Notes under the pieces: model-generated | What the model was told of the DNA's origin: nothing | Seen by the model: the letters and a program-made list of their open reading frames with translations, nothing else | Database searches by the model: none | DNA from: Pseudomonas sp. Marseille-Q3773 | GTDB lineage: Bacteria > Pseudomonadota > Gammaproteobacteria > Pseudomonadales > Pseudomonadaceae | Assembly (NCBI RefSeq): GCF_916618955.1 | Contig: NZ_OU745390.1 | Span: forward strand, 930,001 to 994,000 | Length of the DNA: 64,000 nucleotides | Direction: 5' to 3' | Part shown: positions 39,719 to 47,807 of the stretch, piece after piece | How positions within the stretch are numbered: the first letter of the stretch is position 1 | How the letters are laid out: every line of letters starts with the position of its first letter | Position numbers and translations under genes: made by a program

Positions 39719-42700
39719 ATGAAAGTGAAAAAGGACAGTCTGCTGCGTGGATTATCGTTGTTGCAGCGTCAGGCGATGCCCGTAGTTGTTATCGCCACAG
39801 TGCTCTGCGTGGCAGTTGTCGTTGTCGGGGTATGGTGGTGGGGGCCGCAGTGGCAGTGGCGTGATCAGCAGCCACTGGCCGAGCGGCCCGTGCGTATTGC
39901 CGTCACCGTGCTGCTCGTGGTGCTACCGCTGCTGGTGTGGAGCGCGTGGGTACACCGCCGCAATCGCTCGATCATGCGCGAGCAGCAACGCCAGCGCCGC
40001 GAGGTGGAAGACCCCTGCCTGGTGTACCTGCAGGCCCAGCAGCGCGCCCTCGACGGCAGCCTGGCTCGCTTGCGCGACAGCCAGGGCGGTCGCGGGCATC
40101 GCTACGATGTACCGTGGTACCTGATCCTGGGCGAAGAGAACGCGGGTAAGTCCAGCTTCGTCAGTCGCTCGGACCAGCGCTTTGCCTTGACCCGCACCGA
40201 ACGCAGTTCGACGCAACGGGGCAGCGCCGATCCGGACCTGGTGTTCGATATCGACTGGTGGGTGGGTGACGATGCGGTGCTGATCGATCCGCCTGGTGAG
40301 TTCATCAGCCAACCGGAGCGGCCCGTGCCGGCACCCGATCCGCTGCCGCCCCCGGCCACGTTCGAGGACGGTCAGGACGATGCGCCTGTGCCCCTGGAGG
40401 CCGCTGCCCCTGTCGCGCTCAAGCCAGCCAATCCACCAGGGCTGCCGGCAGGTATCGAGCGCCGACTGTGGCGGCACATGATCGGCTGGTTGGCGCAGAA
40501 CCGCAGCCGTCGGCCGCTCAATGGCGTGGTCTTGCTGGTGGACATGACCAAGCTGTTCGCGCAAACCGAAAAAGAGCGTCGTGACCTGGCCTTCGTGCTG
40601 CGCGCACGCCTCACGGAACTGGGTGGCGAGTTAGGCACGCGTCTGCCGCTGTACGTGGTGCTGAGCAAGTTCGACCTAATGGAGGGCTTTGAGGAACTGT
40701 TTGCCAAGCTGCCGGCACGCGAGCGCGAAGAGGTGCAGGGCTTCACCTTTACGCTGGCGTCGGTGAACGATTTCGACAGCTGGCTGGAGGAACTGGGCGA
40801 GGCCTACCAGCACTTCATCGAGCAGCTTGAGGACACGCTGGAGTCGGCCTGCGGTGCAATGCCTCCAGCGGCGCGCAAACGTGCCTACTCGCTGCTCAGG
40901 GAGCTGAGTGGTGCCCGCAAGATGTTGCTGAGTTTCCTGGGCGACGTGCTGAGCAGCGATCGATACACCACGCCTGCGTTGGTGCGGGGCGTGTATTTTT
41001 CCTCGGTCTACCAGCGCGGAGAGGTCCGTAACCTGCTCGCGGATGCCGCCGCCCGTGCCTTTGCCTTCAGCCCGCCAGCACTGTCGACCAAGCCACAAGG
41101 CACTTCCGTGGTCTATTTCGCCCAGCAACTGTTGCAACGCGTGGTCTATCTCGAGGCCGGCTTGGCCGGCGACAACCAGCGGGTTGTCGAGCACAAGGTC
41201 CGCCTGTTGCGAGGCGGCGCCATCGCCGCGAGCGTGTGCGGGTTGGCCATGGCCGGTGGTTGGCTGTACTTCTACAGCGTCAACCGTGACAAGGCCGAAC
41301 AGGTGCTGGAGAAAAGCCAGGCGTTCACCAACACCAGCGCCGACGGCAAAGCTGACCTGAGCGGACGCAACCTGCTGGCACCACTGGATGAGATCCGCGA
41401 TGCGGTGAGCCTGTACGGTGACTATCGCTCAGGCTGGACCGTGTTCACGGACATGGGCTTGTACCAGGGCAAAGCCATCGGCCCACAGGTGGACCAGGCC
41501 TACCTGAATGCATTGGCCCGGCGCTTTCTACCGGCGATTGCGGGTGGCGTGGCGGCGACCATCCAGCAGGCGGCACCCGGTAGTGATGAACAACTGGCCG
41601 CCCTGCGCGTGTACCGCATGATCGAGGATCGCGCCAATCGCCGACCAGAACTGGTTGAGCAGTGGATGGCCCGTGAATGGCAAAAGGCTTATCCGGGCCA
41701 AGGCCAGTTGCAGGCCGCGCTGATGCGTCATCTGCAGTACGGCCTGGCTTATGCTGATGTTGAGTTGCCTGATTACCAACGTGTGGTCGCGGATGCTCAA
41801 CAGCAACTGCGCAAGCTACCCCTGGCCCAGCGCGTCTACATCGGCCTGAAACAGCAAGCTGCCCAGCAGTTGCACGGTGCGCTGGACCTGCGCAACGAGA
41901 TCGGGCCGGCCTTCGATATCGTCTATGTGCCGTTGAACCAGCGCAACTATCAGGCGGCCGTCGATGGCAGTCTGTCGCTGCCACCGTTGCTCACTGCGCG
42001 GGGCTTTCGGGACTACTTCGACCAACACAGCCAGAACGTGGCCGACCTCGCCCTGATCGACCAGTGGGTATTGGGCGAGCGGCGCACCCTCGACTATTCC
42101 GAGGTGGACCGCCAGGCCCTGACGGAACGCCTGCGCGCCTTGTACAGCGCCGATTACATCGACAGTTGGCGACGGGTGCTGAACCAGTTTTCGGTTACAG
42201 AGTTCACCGACCTGGCCCATGCGTTGAGTGTGCTGGAGCAGGTCACCGGCCCGGCAGCACCCATGCGGCGATTGTTGGAAACGGTGCGCGGCAACACGCT
42301 GATCTACCCTGAGCCCGTGGACAACGAGAAGCAGCCACAAGGCAATCCACCTGGTCGCGTACAGGCCATGGGGATTTATCGGTCGTTTGCCGGGCTTTCG
42401 GGGATGCTCGATGTGCAGGGCGACAAGCCGTCCTTCCATGACGAAACGCTGCAGGCCGTCAGCGCCGTGTATGACTATGTGAAAGCGGTGCAGGACAACC
42501 CGAATCAAGGCAAGGCCGCGCTGGCGGTGGCGCTGACCCGCTTCTCCGAGAAAGAACCCGATCCCATCCGCAACCTGCAGCGCGTTGCCACGGGCCTGCC
42601 GGAACCGCTGAACCGGCATGTTCGCCAACTGGCGGACCAGACCTCCCGGGTGTTGATGGTCATGGCGCTGCGCGAGCTGGAGCAGCGCTGGGATGCGGAG

Positions 42701-43396
42701 GTGTACAGCGTCTACCAGGAGCGCCTGGCTTCACGCTACCCCATCGACCCGGCCGGACCGGATGTTTCGCTCAAGGACTTCGAGGCGTTTTTTGGCCCGC
42801 AGGGACAGCTCAAACGCTTCCAGGATCAATACCTCACGGTGTTTCTGAACGACAACCTCAATGCGCTCTATTCCAGCGCCGATGACGGCTATCTGGTCCG
42901 ACCTGAGGTAATGGAGCAACTGAAGCAGGCGGAAGCGATCCGCAACGCGTTCTTCGACAACCGTGGCGAATTGAACGTGAGCTTTGGTCTGGAGCCGGTA
43001 GCTATCAGCAGCGGGTTGCGGGGTAGTGTCCTTGGTGTGGATGGTCAGCTGCAGGCATTTGCGGACAAGGGTAAAGACCCGATTGGCATGACCTGGCCAG
43101 GCCCTGGCGGGGAGAGTGGGCATAGCCGCGTCACCTTGGTACAGGCAGCGGGCACGACGGTCAGTCTGGGCTACCATGGCCCATGGTCGTTCTACCGCCT
43201 GCTCAGTCGCGGTGGATTGAACGCCCGCACGCCAACCAGCGTCGATTTAAGCTTCGGGATTGCTGGTGAGACGGCGCGTTACAAGTTCCACGCCACAGGC
43301 GCGAACAATCCGTTCACCCGCCAGCTGTTTGCGGCGTTCGCGTTGCCGCAGCGGTTGTTGCGCGAAGGGGTAGCACACGAAGTGGCAGAGCGCTGA
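39719..43396 (+). CDS. tssM: T6SS membrane complex protein TssM (IcmF)
   Basis: The ATG at 39719 after GGTAAGGT gives 1225 residues. Two N-terminal membrane helices (about 22-42 and 59-80), an NTP-binding domain with intact Walker A GEENAGKSS (about 142-150), a third helix near 502-520, then the long periplasmic domain ending in the IcmF C-terminal beta part (GPWSFYRLLSRGG). TssM is the channel backbone contacting TssJ outside and TssL inside. It is the only forward-strand T6SS gene of the cluster. Confidence 0.95.
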   Translation: MKVKKDSLLRGLSLLQRQAMPVVVIATVLCVAVVVVGVWWWGPQWQWRDQQPLAERPVRIAVTVLLVVLPLLVWSAWVHRRNRSIMREQQRQRREVEDPCLVYLQAQQRALDGSLARLRDSQGGRGHRYDVPWYLILGEENAGKSSFVSRSDQRFALTRTERSSTQRGSADPDLVFDIDWWVGDDAVLIDPPGEFISQPERPVPAPDPLPPPATFEDGQDDAPVPLEAAAPVALKPANPPGLPAGIERRLWRHMIGWLAQNRSRRPLNGVVLLVDMTKLFAQTEKERRDLAFVLRARLTELGGELGTRLPLYVVLSKFDLMEGFEELFAKLPAREREEVQGFTFTLASVNDFDSWLEELGEAYQHFIEQLEDTLESACGAMPPAARKRAYSLLRELSGARKMLLSFLGDVLSSDRYTTPALVRGVYFSSVYQRGEVRNLLADAAARAFAFSPPALSTKPQGTSVVYFAQQLLQRVVYLEAGLAGDNQRVVEHKVRLLRGGAIAASVCGLAMAGGWLYFYSVNRDKAEQVLEKSQAFTNTSADGKADLSGRNLLAPLDEIRDAVSLYGDYRSGWTVFTDMGLYQGKAIGPQVDQAYLNALARRFLPAIAGGVAATIQQAAPGSDEQLAALRVYRMIEDRANRRPELVEQWMAREWQKAYPGQGQLQAALMRHLQYGLAYADVELPDYQRVVADAQQQLRKLPLAQRVYIGLKQQAAQQLHGALDLRNEIGPAFDIVYVPLNQRNYQAAVDGSLSLPPLLTARGFRDYFDQHSQNVADLALIDQWVLGERRTLDYSEVDRQALTERLRALYSADYIDSWRRVLNQFSVTEFTDLAHALSVLEQVTGPAAPMRRLLETVRGNTLIYPEPVDNEKQPQGNPPGRVQAMGIYRSFAGLSGMLDVQGDKPSFHDETLQAVSAVYDYVKAVQDNPNQGKAALAVALTRFSEKEPDPIRNLQRVATGLPEPLNRHVRQLADQTSRVLMVMALRELEQRWDAEVYSVYQERLASRYPIDPAGPDVSLKDFEAFFGPQGQLKRFQDQYLTVFLNDNLNALYSSADDGYLVRPEVMEQLKQAEAIRNAFFDNRGELNVSFGLEPVAISSGLRGSVLGVDGQLQAFADKGKDPIGMTWPGPGGESGHSRVTLVQAAGTTVSLGYHGPWSFYRLLSRGGLNARTPTSVDLSFGIAGETARYKFHATGANNPFTRQLFAAFALPQRLLREGVAHEVAER

Positions 43397-43404
43397 CATA
43401 GACC

Positions 43405-43450
43405 AAAAAGAAGAACCCGATACCTGCAGTGGATCGGGATTCTTCTTTGG
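43405..43450. terminator. Bidirectional terminator between tssM and tssK
   Basis: AAAGAAGAACCCGAT (43407-43421) pairs with ATCGGGATTCTTCTTT (43433-43448), one bulge, between the converging ends of tssM and tssK. The A-rich and T-rich arms give a usable T-tract on both strands, a classical two-way intrinsic terminator. Confidence 0.75.
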
Positions 43451-43463
43451 CTGCACCAGCGGT

Positions 43464-44801
43464 TCAATCCGGCCTGATCGCCCAGAACTGCATCTCAAGG
43501 TTCGGGAATTCCCCCGCGATGTGGAAGCCAAAGCCACTCGCATCCTTGAACTGCTGCCAGGTTTCGTGCTGTCGATCCAGCTCGAAGTACACGAAGCCGG
43601 AGTGATGAGGCAGATAGCGGGGCGTTACCAGCTGAGGGATCAGTGGTAGACCCGGCATTTGCAGTTGGATGAAATGGTGCAGCTTCTCAAGCGGGGCGAC
43701 CTTGCCCTGTTGTTGGAACCGCTTGCGCAGATCGTCGCCGGGCAAGTCGGCACGCACGGCAAGAATGAACGTCGCATCCTCCAGCAGCTTGCGCTCATGC
43801 AGAACAGCTGTCAGCTCACCGTACTTTCTCTCCTGAATCGGCAGGGAAACGGCCCGAGGCTGCAGTATCGTGCTCAGTGACCGGCGCAGGGTTTCCTCCA
43901 GCACATGGAAGGATTCCGAGAGATTGTCATGCTGGTAGGCGGGGTAGTCCATGGGTAACCGGCCGTCATCGGTGAACGTCACCAGTTCACCGCAGGCTTG
44001 GCCCAGGGCGATATGCAGCTGTTCGGGGTGTACGTTGCGGCGACGCGCCAGGTGATGGAAGTAAGGGTGTAGGCGGTTCAGTACCTGCAACAGGGCGAAA
44101 TCGGTGACATCGGCGATGCCGGACTGGCCGGGTGAGCAGATCCGCTCGGCGAGGTTGCGTGCGCGCTCGCGGATGAGCCCTGTGGTTTCCTCGAGGAACC
44201 GATGCAGGGCAGGGGCGCCCTTGAGGGAAATGCTGGTGGGGTAGAAATGCTGATCGAGCAACAGGCTGCCGTCGGCGCGCTTGTCCATGACCTTGGCCAG
44301 TGCCAGGCAGCTGTAGGCGCTGTTGTCGTCATCCTGAAACTTGAGCTGCAGGTTGGGAATAGCGACATCCAGGATCATCGAATCGCCGCTGCCGCCGTGG
44401 TTGTCCATGACGGGAACGCCTTTGGCGATGAAGCGGCCGTTCACATCCTCGCTGTCGGGCCAACGTACTGCGGGGGCGCCCGGCGCGTGCAAGGGAAGTG
44501 TCAGGTACACCTGTTTATTGGCGGTGCCTTGGGGGATTTCCAGTGGCGCGGGCGGGGGCATGTCGCCGGGGGTGTCGAAAACCGTGCCATCAGGCATCAC
44601 ACCACGGGCGCGGATGATGGCGATCTTGCCGAAGCTCAGGTACTCGGCATTCAATTCCAGTTCGCTGAAACCATAGAACGCATCATTTAAGCTGGACACG
44701 CGTTGTTGCAGTGCCGATTCGGCGGCGAAGGCCATCTGCTGGAAGTGCTGGGGTTTGACGAACACGCCTTCTTTCCACAGTACAGCGTTACGTGAAGTCA
44801 T
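43464..44801 (-). CDS. tssK: T6SS baseplate protein TssK
   Basis: A 445-residue protein of normal length. The N-terminal shell domain begins MTSRNAVLWKEGVFVKPQHFQQ, the signature of TssK (W-x-EG-x-x-x-x-PQHFQQ). Later motifs include LLQVLNRLHPYFHHLARRRNVHPEQLH and LFxx-type C-terminal head sequence. TssK connects the baseplate wedges to the membrane complex through TssL and TssM. It is the last gene of the tssG-FHA-tssJ-tssK operon. Confidence 0.94.
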   Translation of the reverse strand: MTSRNAVLWKEGVFVKPQHFQQMAFAAESALQQRVSSLNDAFYGFSELELNAEYLSFGKIAIIRARGVMPDGTVFDTPGDMPPPAPLEIPQGTANKQVYLTLPLHAPGAPAVRWPDSEDVNGRFIAKGVPVMDNHGGSGDSMILDVAIPNLQLKFQDDDNSAYSCLALAKVMDKRADGSLLLDQHFYPTSISLKGAPALHRFLEETTGLIRERARNLAERICSPGQSGIADVTDFALLQVLNRLHPYFHHLARRRNVHPEQLHIALGQACGELVTFTDDGRLPMDYPAYQHDNLSESFHVLEETLRRSLSTILQPRAVSLPIQERKYGELTAVLHERKLLEDATFILAVRADLPGDDLRKRFQQQGKVAPLEKLHHFIQLQMPGLPLIPQLVTPRYLPHHSGFVYFELDRQHETWQQFKDASGFGFHIAGEFPNLEMQFWAIRPD

Positions 44802-44827
44802 CGGGTATTCCTTCTTTCAATAGGGCT

Positions 44828-45577
44828 TTACGGGTTGCGAAGAAGTTCGCTGTCCTGACGCAGTTCGACGCCGTTGTTCTCGAAGTGGACGTGCACGGTG
44901 TGGCTGTAACCGCGGGGCTTGATGCGTATGGAATCCTTCCACTTGCCCTGTGGGTCATCTAGACGTGCCACAACGGCGATGTAGCGCGTGCGCTCGTTGA
45001 TCTCTTCATGTTCGATGAACTTGAAATGGCCCGGCACCAACCGGAAGTCGTCAACGCTGATCAGGGTGCTGCCCAGTGCTTTGTCCAGATCTTCTTCCAC
45101 TTGCTCATACGTGGCGTCCAGAAACAGGGAGTCGTCCCTGAGTTGTAGTACTTTGAAGGCGATGGAAGAGGGGGCTTGTCGCGGCGCTTGGCTGGCCGGT
45201 TCTGGCGCCTCGGAGTGCGCTGCTGTGTAGCTGGCCAACTGGGCAGGCGCACTGGGTGATGTTGGGTAGTTCTGGTGCAGTTGTTCAGCCAGCGCGCCGA
45301 CCTTGTCAGTTAGTCCAACGGCATCCGTGGCAATGAGGGTCACCGCCAGCCTCGCCGATTGGTCAGACGGCGGAGCAGGCTCCTCCAGGGTCGTGTGAGC
45401 TGAGCTGGCGACAGCAGGTGGATCAGCGGCATATAGACTGAGCCCTACATGGCTGATGTCATTGGTAGGGCCGCCGACAGGGAGCGCCGGGTCCCTGATC
45501 ACCTGGTATGCCTTGCTGATCGAGGTACAGCCGCTGAGTGCCAGGCAGGCCAGAACCACACCGATGCGCTTGTTCAT
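44828..45577 (-). CDS. tssJ: T6SS outer-membrane lipoprotein TssJ
   Basis: A 249-residue lipoprotein, longer than typical TssJ because of a Pro/Ala/Ser-rich insert (about 115-140). Signal peptide with lipobox LSGC at residue 17. The conserved TssJ pattern is visible: VGLSLYAADPP near the start, then LAVTLIATD (flanking the insert), VLQLRDDSLFLDATYEQVEEDLDKALGSTL and RYIAVVARLDDP. It anchors TssM to the outer membrane. Its start overlaps the stop of the FHA gene by 4 bp. Confidence 0.88.
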   Translation of the reverse strand: MNKRIGVVLACLALSGCTSISKAYQVIRDPALPVGGPTNDISHVGLSLYAADPPAVASSAHTTLEEPAPPSDQSARLAVTLIATDAVGLTDKVGALAEQLHQNYPTSPSAPAQLASYTAAHSEAPEPASQAPRQAPSSIAFKVLQLRDDSLFLDATYEQVEEDLDKALGSTLISVDDFRLVPGHFKFIEHEEINERTRYIAVVARLDDPQGKWKDSIRIKPRGYSHTVHVHFENNGVELRQDSELLRNP

Positions 45578-46152
45578 CGCATCTCCCTGCCGAAGATCTT
45601 GGCGATGGTGGGGTCAATGCGGGATTGCGCCACACGGTCCAGATACGCTTGGGGATCAAGCTCATCTGTATGCACGGGCTCTGAGGGGAGGCACAGACTC
45701 ATTGCATCGATAGCCGGTTCGCCGAGAACTTGCAGTGGGCACAGACGCTGTGTGGCCTGCAGGGCCGAAAGCGGATTGTTGGCAGAGTGAAGCTCCGGCC
45801 GTTCCTCTGCCTCGTCCTCATTGCCCAAGCGGATAGCAATCTGGTAATCGCCGATCTGCAGCCTGTCGTTGTGCCTGAGGCGTATAGGTGTGCCTGATAG
45901 CAGTGCGGTGTCACTGCCGTTCATGAAGCTCTTGCTGCTGTGGTCAATGAGGCAGAAATGGCCTTCATGCCAGCGGATCTCGCAGTGCACCGGCAGGATG
46001 CGCGCCTCGCGATCATGTAGTCGCCAGGTCGCTTGTGTGCCGAGGGTGCCGCCTGCCTTGTCGAAGCGGTACTGCGGTTCGCTGCCATGCAGCAGTGTTT
46101 CCGGGTTGAGGACGGCCAGGGTAAGACTGGGGGAGAGAACATGTGTACTCAT
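45574..46152 (-). CDS. T6SS-associated FHA-domain protein
   Basis: A 192-residue protein with an N-terminal forkhead-associated domain (about 25-110): LGTQATWRLHDREARILPVHCEIRW with the conserved histidine, HFCLIDHSSKSFMNGSD with the Asn-Gly, and LRHNDRLQIGDYQIAIRLG. FHA proteins in T6SS loci bind phosphothreonine or serve as scaffolds (TagH/Fha). The part after the domain is short, and no threonine kinase or phosphatase gene is in the window. It overlaps both tssG and tssJ by 4 bp. Confidence 0.88.
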   Translation of the reverse strand: MSTHVLSPSLTLAVLNPETLLHGSEPQYRFDKAGGTLGTQATWRLHDREARILPVHCEIRWHEGHFCLIDHSSKSFMNGSDTALLSGTPIRLRHNDRLQIGDYQIAIRLGNEDEAEERPELHSANNPLSALQATQRLCPLQVLGEPAIDAMSLCLPSEPVHTDELDPQAYLDRVAQSRIDPTIAKIFGREMR

Positions 46153-47159
46153 GCGCGTACCGTGATGCGAACAGGGGGAGGTGTGGGGTCTTTGCGGTCA
46201 GCTATGAAGCTGGTCCAGCCCAGGTGAGTGCCATGCTCGGCCCGGAGGCTGAAGGGCGGCGCTTCCTCGGCACGCATGCGCAACTCCAGGTCATAGGCCC
46301 CGACATCGCGAAGCAGAAACTCCACCAGCCGGGCCAGACGGTGGTAGTTGTCACCGCTGGGCAGGAACTCGCGAAACTGCTGTTGGTCCAGCCCCGCGAT
46401 CACGATGGTGAACTTGCTGCTGCGTGACTCGGTGCTGCCGCCGACCAGGAAGTTGTCGTTGAGCGTGCAATTGCGCGAACCCAAGCCATTGCGCTGAGAC
46501 TGCGGTATCTGTACGACGCGTTTCTCGAACTCGCGGATCGTCACGTCCCGAAGATCGAAGCAGTGCGCGATCATGCCAGCCACCATGCCCGGTGATCGGC
46601 TGCGGCTGGCAATCATCCCCACGAAGCTCAGCAACCGGCTCCAGGGCAAGGCAGTTGCCCCGCGCAACGCCGCGTCATCCAGACCGATCATGGCGAAAAC
46701 GTAGCGGGAAAATCCGTCTGTGGCGCCCGGTTGGAAGCGCCGGTAGTAGCGGTACTTGCGCCAACCCTGATGCAGGAGGGTATGCAGGCGATGATTGAAG
46801 AAGTTGAAGTAGGCTGGTCGTACACCGATGCTCTGCGCATGCTCATAGGCCACTTCGTCAAGGTAATAGCTGGGCAGCGGCGAATCGGTGCCATGCAAGC
46901 CCAGGAAGGTGGCTTGAATGCTGTAGCGATCGTCCCCAATGCGTTCAGCACTGATTACATCGGCGACGGGGAATGACAGTTTTGGAGAGACCTCCAGCCG
47001 CAAGCGTCTTCGGGTTTTGCGGGAGAGTGGGCGTTGCTCAAGATCATCGCCGTGTACCTGGTACATCAACTCCAGAAGCTGGAAGTACGAGTACTGATGG
47101 GCCTCAGGCAACATACGGTCCACAGCATCCTGGACTTTATTTTCTGATTCATCGTCCAT
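46149..47159 (-). CDS. tssG: T6SS baseplate protein TssG
   Basis: A 336-residue protein, the usual TssG length. Motifs include YSYFQLLELMYQVHG near residue 23, ATFLGLHGTDSPLPSYYLDEVAYEH (the TssG signature) and FNFFNHRLHTLLHQGWRKYRY. It forms the wedge with TssF. It is the first gene of the tssG-FHA-tssJ-tssK operon, with ATGA-type overlap to the FHA gene. Confidence 0.93.
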   Translation of the reverse strand: MDDESENKVQDAVDRMLPEAHQYSYFQLLELMYQVHGDDLEQRPLSRKTRRRLRLEVSPKLSFPVADVISAERIGDDRYSIQATFLGLHGTDSPLPSYYLDEVAYEHAQSIGVRPAYFNFFNHRLHTLLHQGWRKYRYYRRFQPGATDGFSRYVFAMIGLDDAALRGATALPWSRLLSFVGMIASRSRSPGMVAGMIAHCFDLRDVTIREFEKRVVQIPQSQRNGLGSRNCTLNDNFLVGGSTESRSSKFTIVIAGLDQQQFREFLPSGDNYHRLARLVEFLLRDVGAYDLELRMRAEEAPPFSLRAEHGTHLGWTSFIADRKDPTPPPVRITVRA

Positions 47160-47640
47160 GTCAAATCCTCAGGGAGTGGTGTGGTTTCTATATGTAAGAC
47201 GTGTTTGTAAGAATAATTACCGGTCGGTAGGCATTGATTAAACAAATGGCTCGGTGGTAGTTTCGCTAAAAAGAAAACCATGCAATGAGGAAGGGCTTCC
47301 GGTCGAGGCGCGAAGTGTAAGCAGATGTTTGCAGGAAGTTGGTCACCACTCTATCGCGCAGGTCACAGCTATTTCCTGTGCTAGGTAAGTCTGGTGCGTG
47401 GGATGTTCGGTCGTGTTGGTTGCTGCTGTTCATTCCGCGTGGATACGGAGGGGCAATACAGAACTCCGAGTTGCATGCTCGACTACTGCGAGCTCAGTGA
47501 CTAGCGACCCTGACCAAACACGGAGAACAGTTTTTGCAGCCATTGAACTACGCGGCTCACGCAGTAGAGTGACTGCGCTCGGATCGCCAGAGGGCGATAG
47601 TGACAAGTCCAGGACTGGGTTTGCTTTACGACACGGTTGT
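47160..47640. other. Intergenic region right of tssG
   Basis: About 480 bases with only short non-coding-like frames. It holds the shared T6SS motif near tssG (47259-47270) and then sequence with no gene I can support, up to the IS630 remnant. Confidence 0.6.
47259..47270. promoter_or_regulatory. Shared T6SS motif upstream of tssG
   Basis: AGTTTCGCTAAA at 47259-47270, identical to the 12-mer at 36741-36752 upstream of vgrG, is located 100 bp before the tssG start in the same orientation. The GTAGGAA half is degenerate here (GGTGGT). A common regulator site is inferred. Confidence 0.45.
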
Positions 47641-47642
47641 CG

Positions 47643-47725
47643 AAACTTCTCGCTCAGCGTTGAAAAAACCGCTCAACCTCAGCTATGACGCCGAGGTCAG
47701 CGTGAAGTGGTGCCCTTGGATAGTG
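47643..47725 (-). mobile_element. IS630-family transposase remnant, middle part
   Basis: Minus-strand translation gives HFTLTSAS, a stop in place of the conserved tryptophan, then LRLSGFF and, in another frame, STLSEKF. This corresponds to the HFTPTSASWLNLVERFFSTLSEK block of IS630 transposases. The segment 47645-47681 shares about 32 of 37 bases with 21009-21045, in the same orientation. Everything further 5' is deleted down to the terminal repeat. Confidence 0.65.
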
Positions 47726-47749
47726 AGCTTCTACCGAGCCTGGCTCAGA

Positions 47750-47777
47750 TTTTCAGCGGCATTTCTGAAACACCACA
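47750..47777 (-). repeat. Right terminal inverted repeat of an IS630-like element
   Basis: The reverse complement of these 28 bp begins TGTGGTGTTTCAGAAAT and matches 20818-20845 at 25 of 28 positions. It marks the right edge of the T6SS island; the first core gene ends only 30 bp further on. Confidence 0.75.
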
Positions 47778-47807
47778 CTAGTCCCGATGGGAGCGGGGCA
47801 CCTGCGG

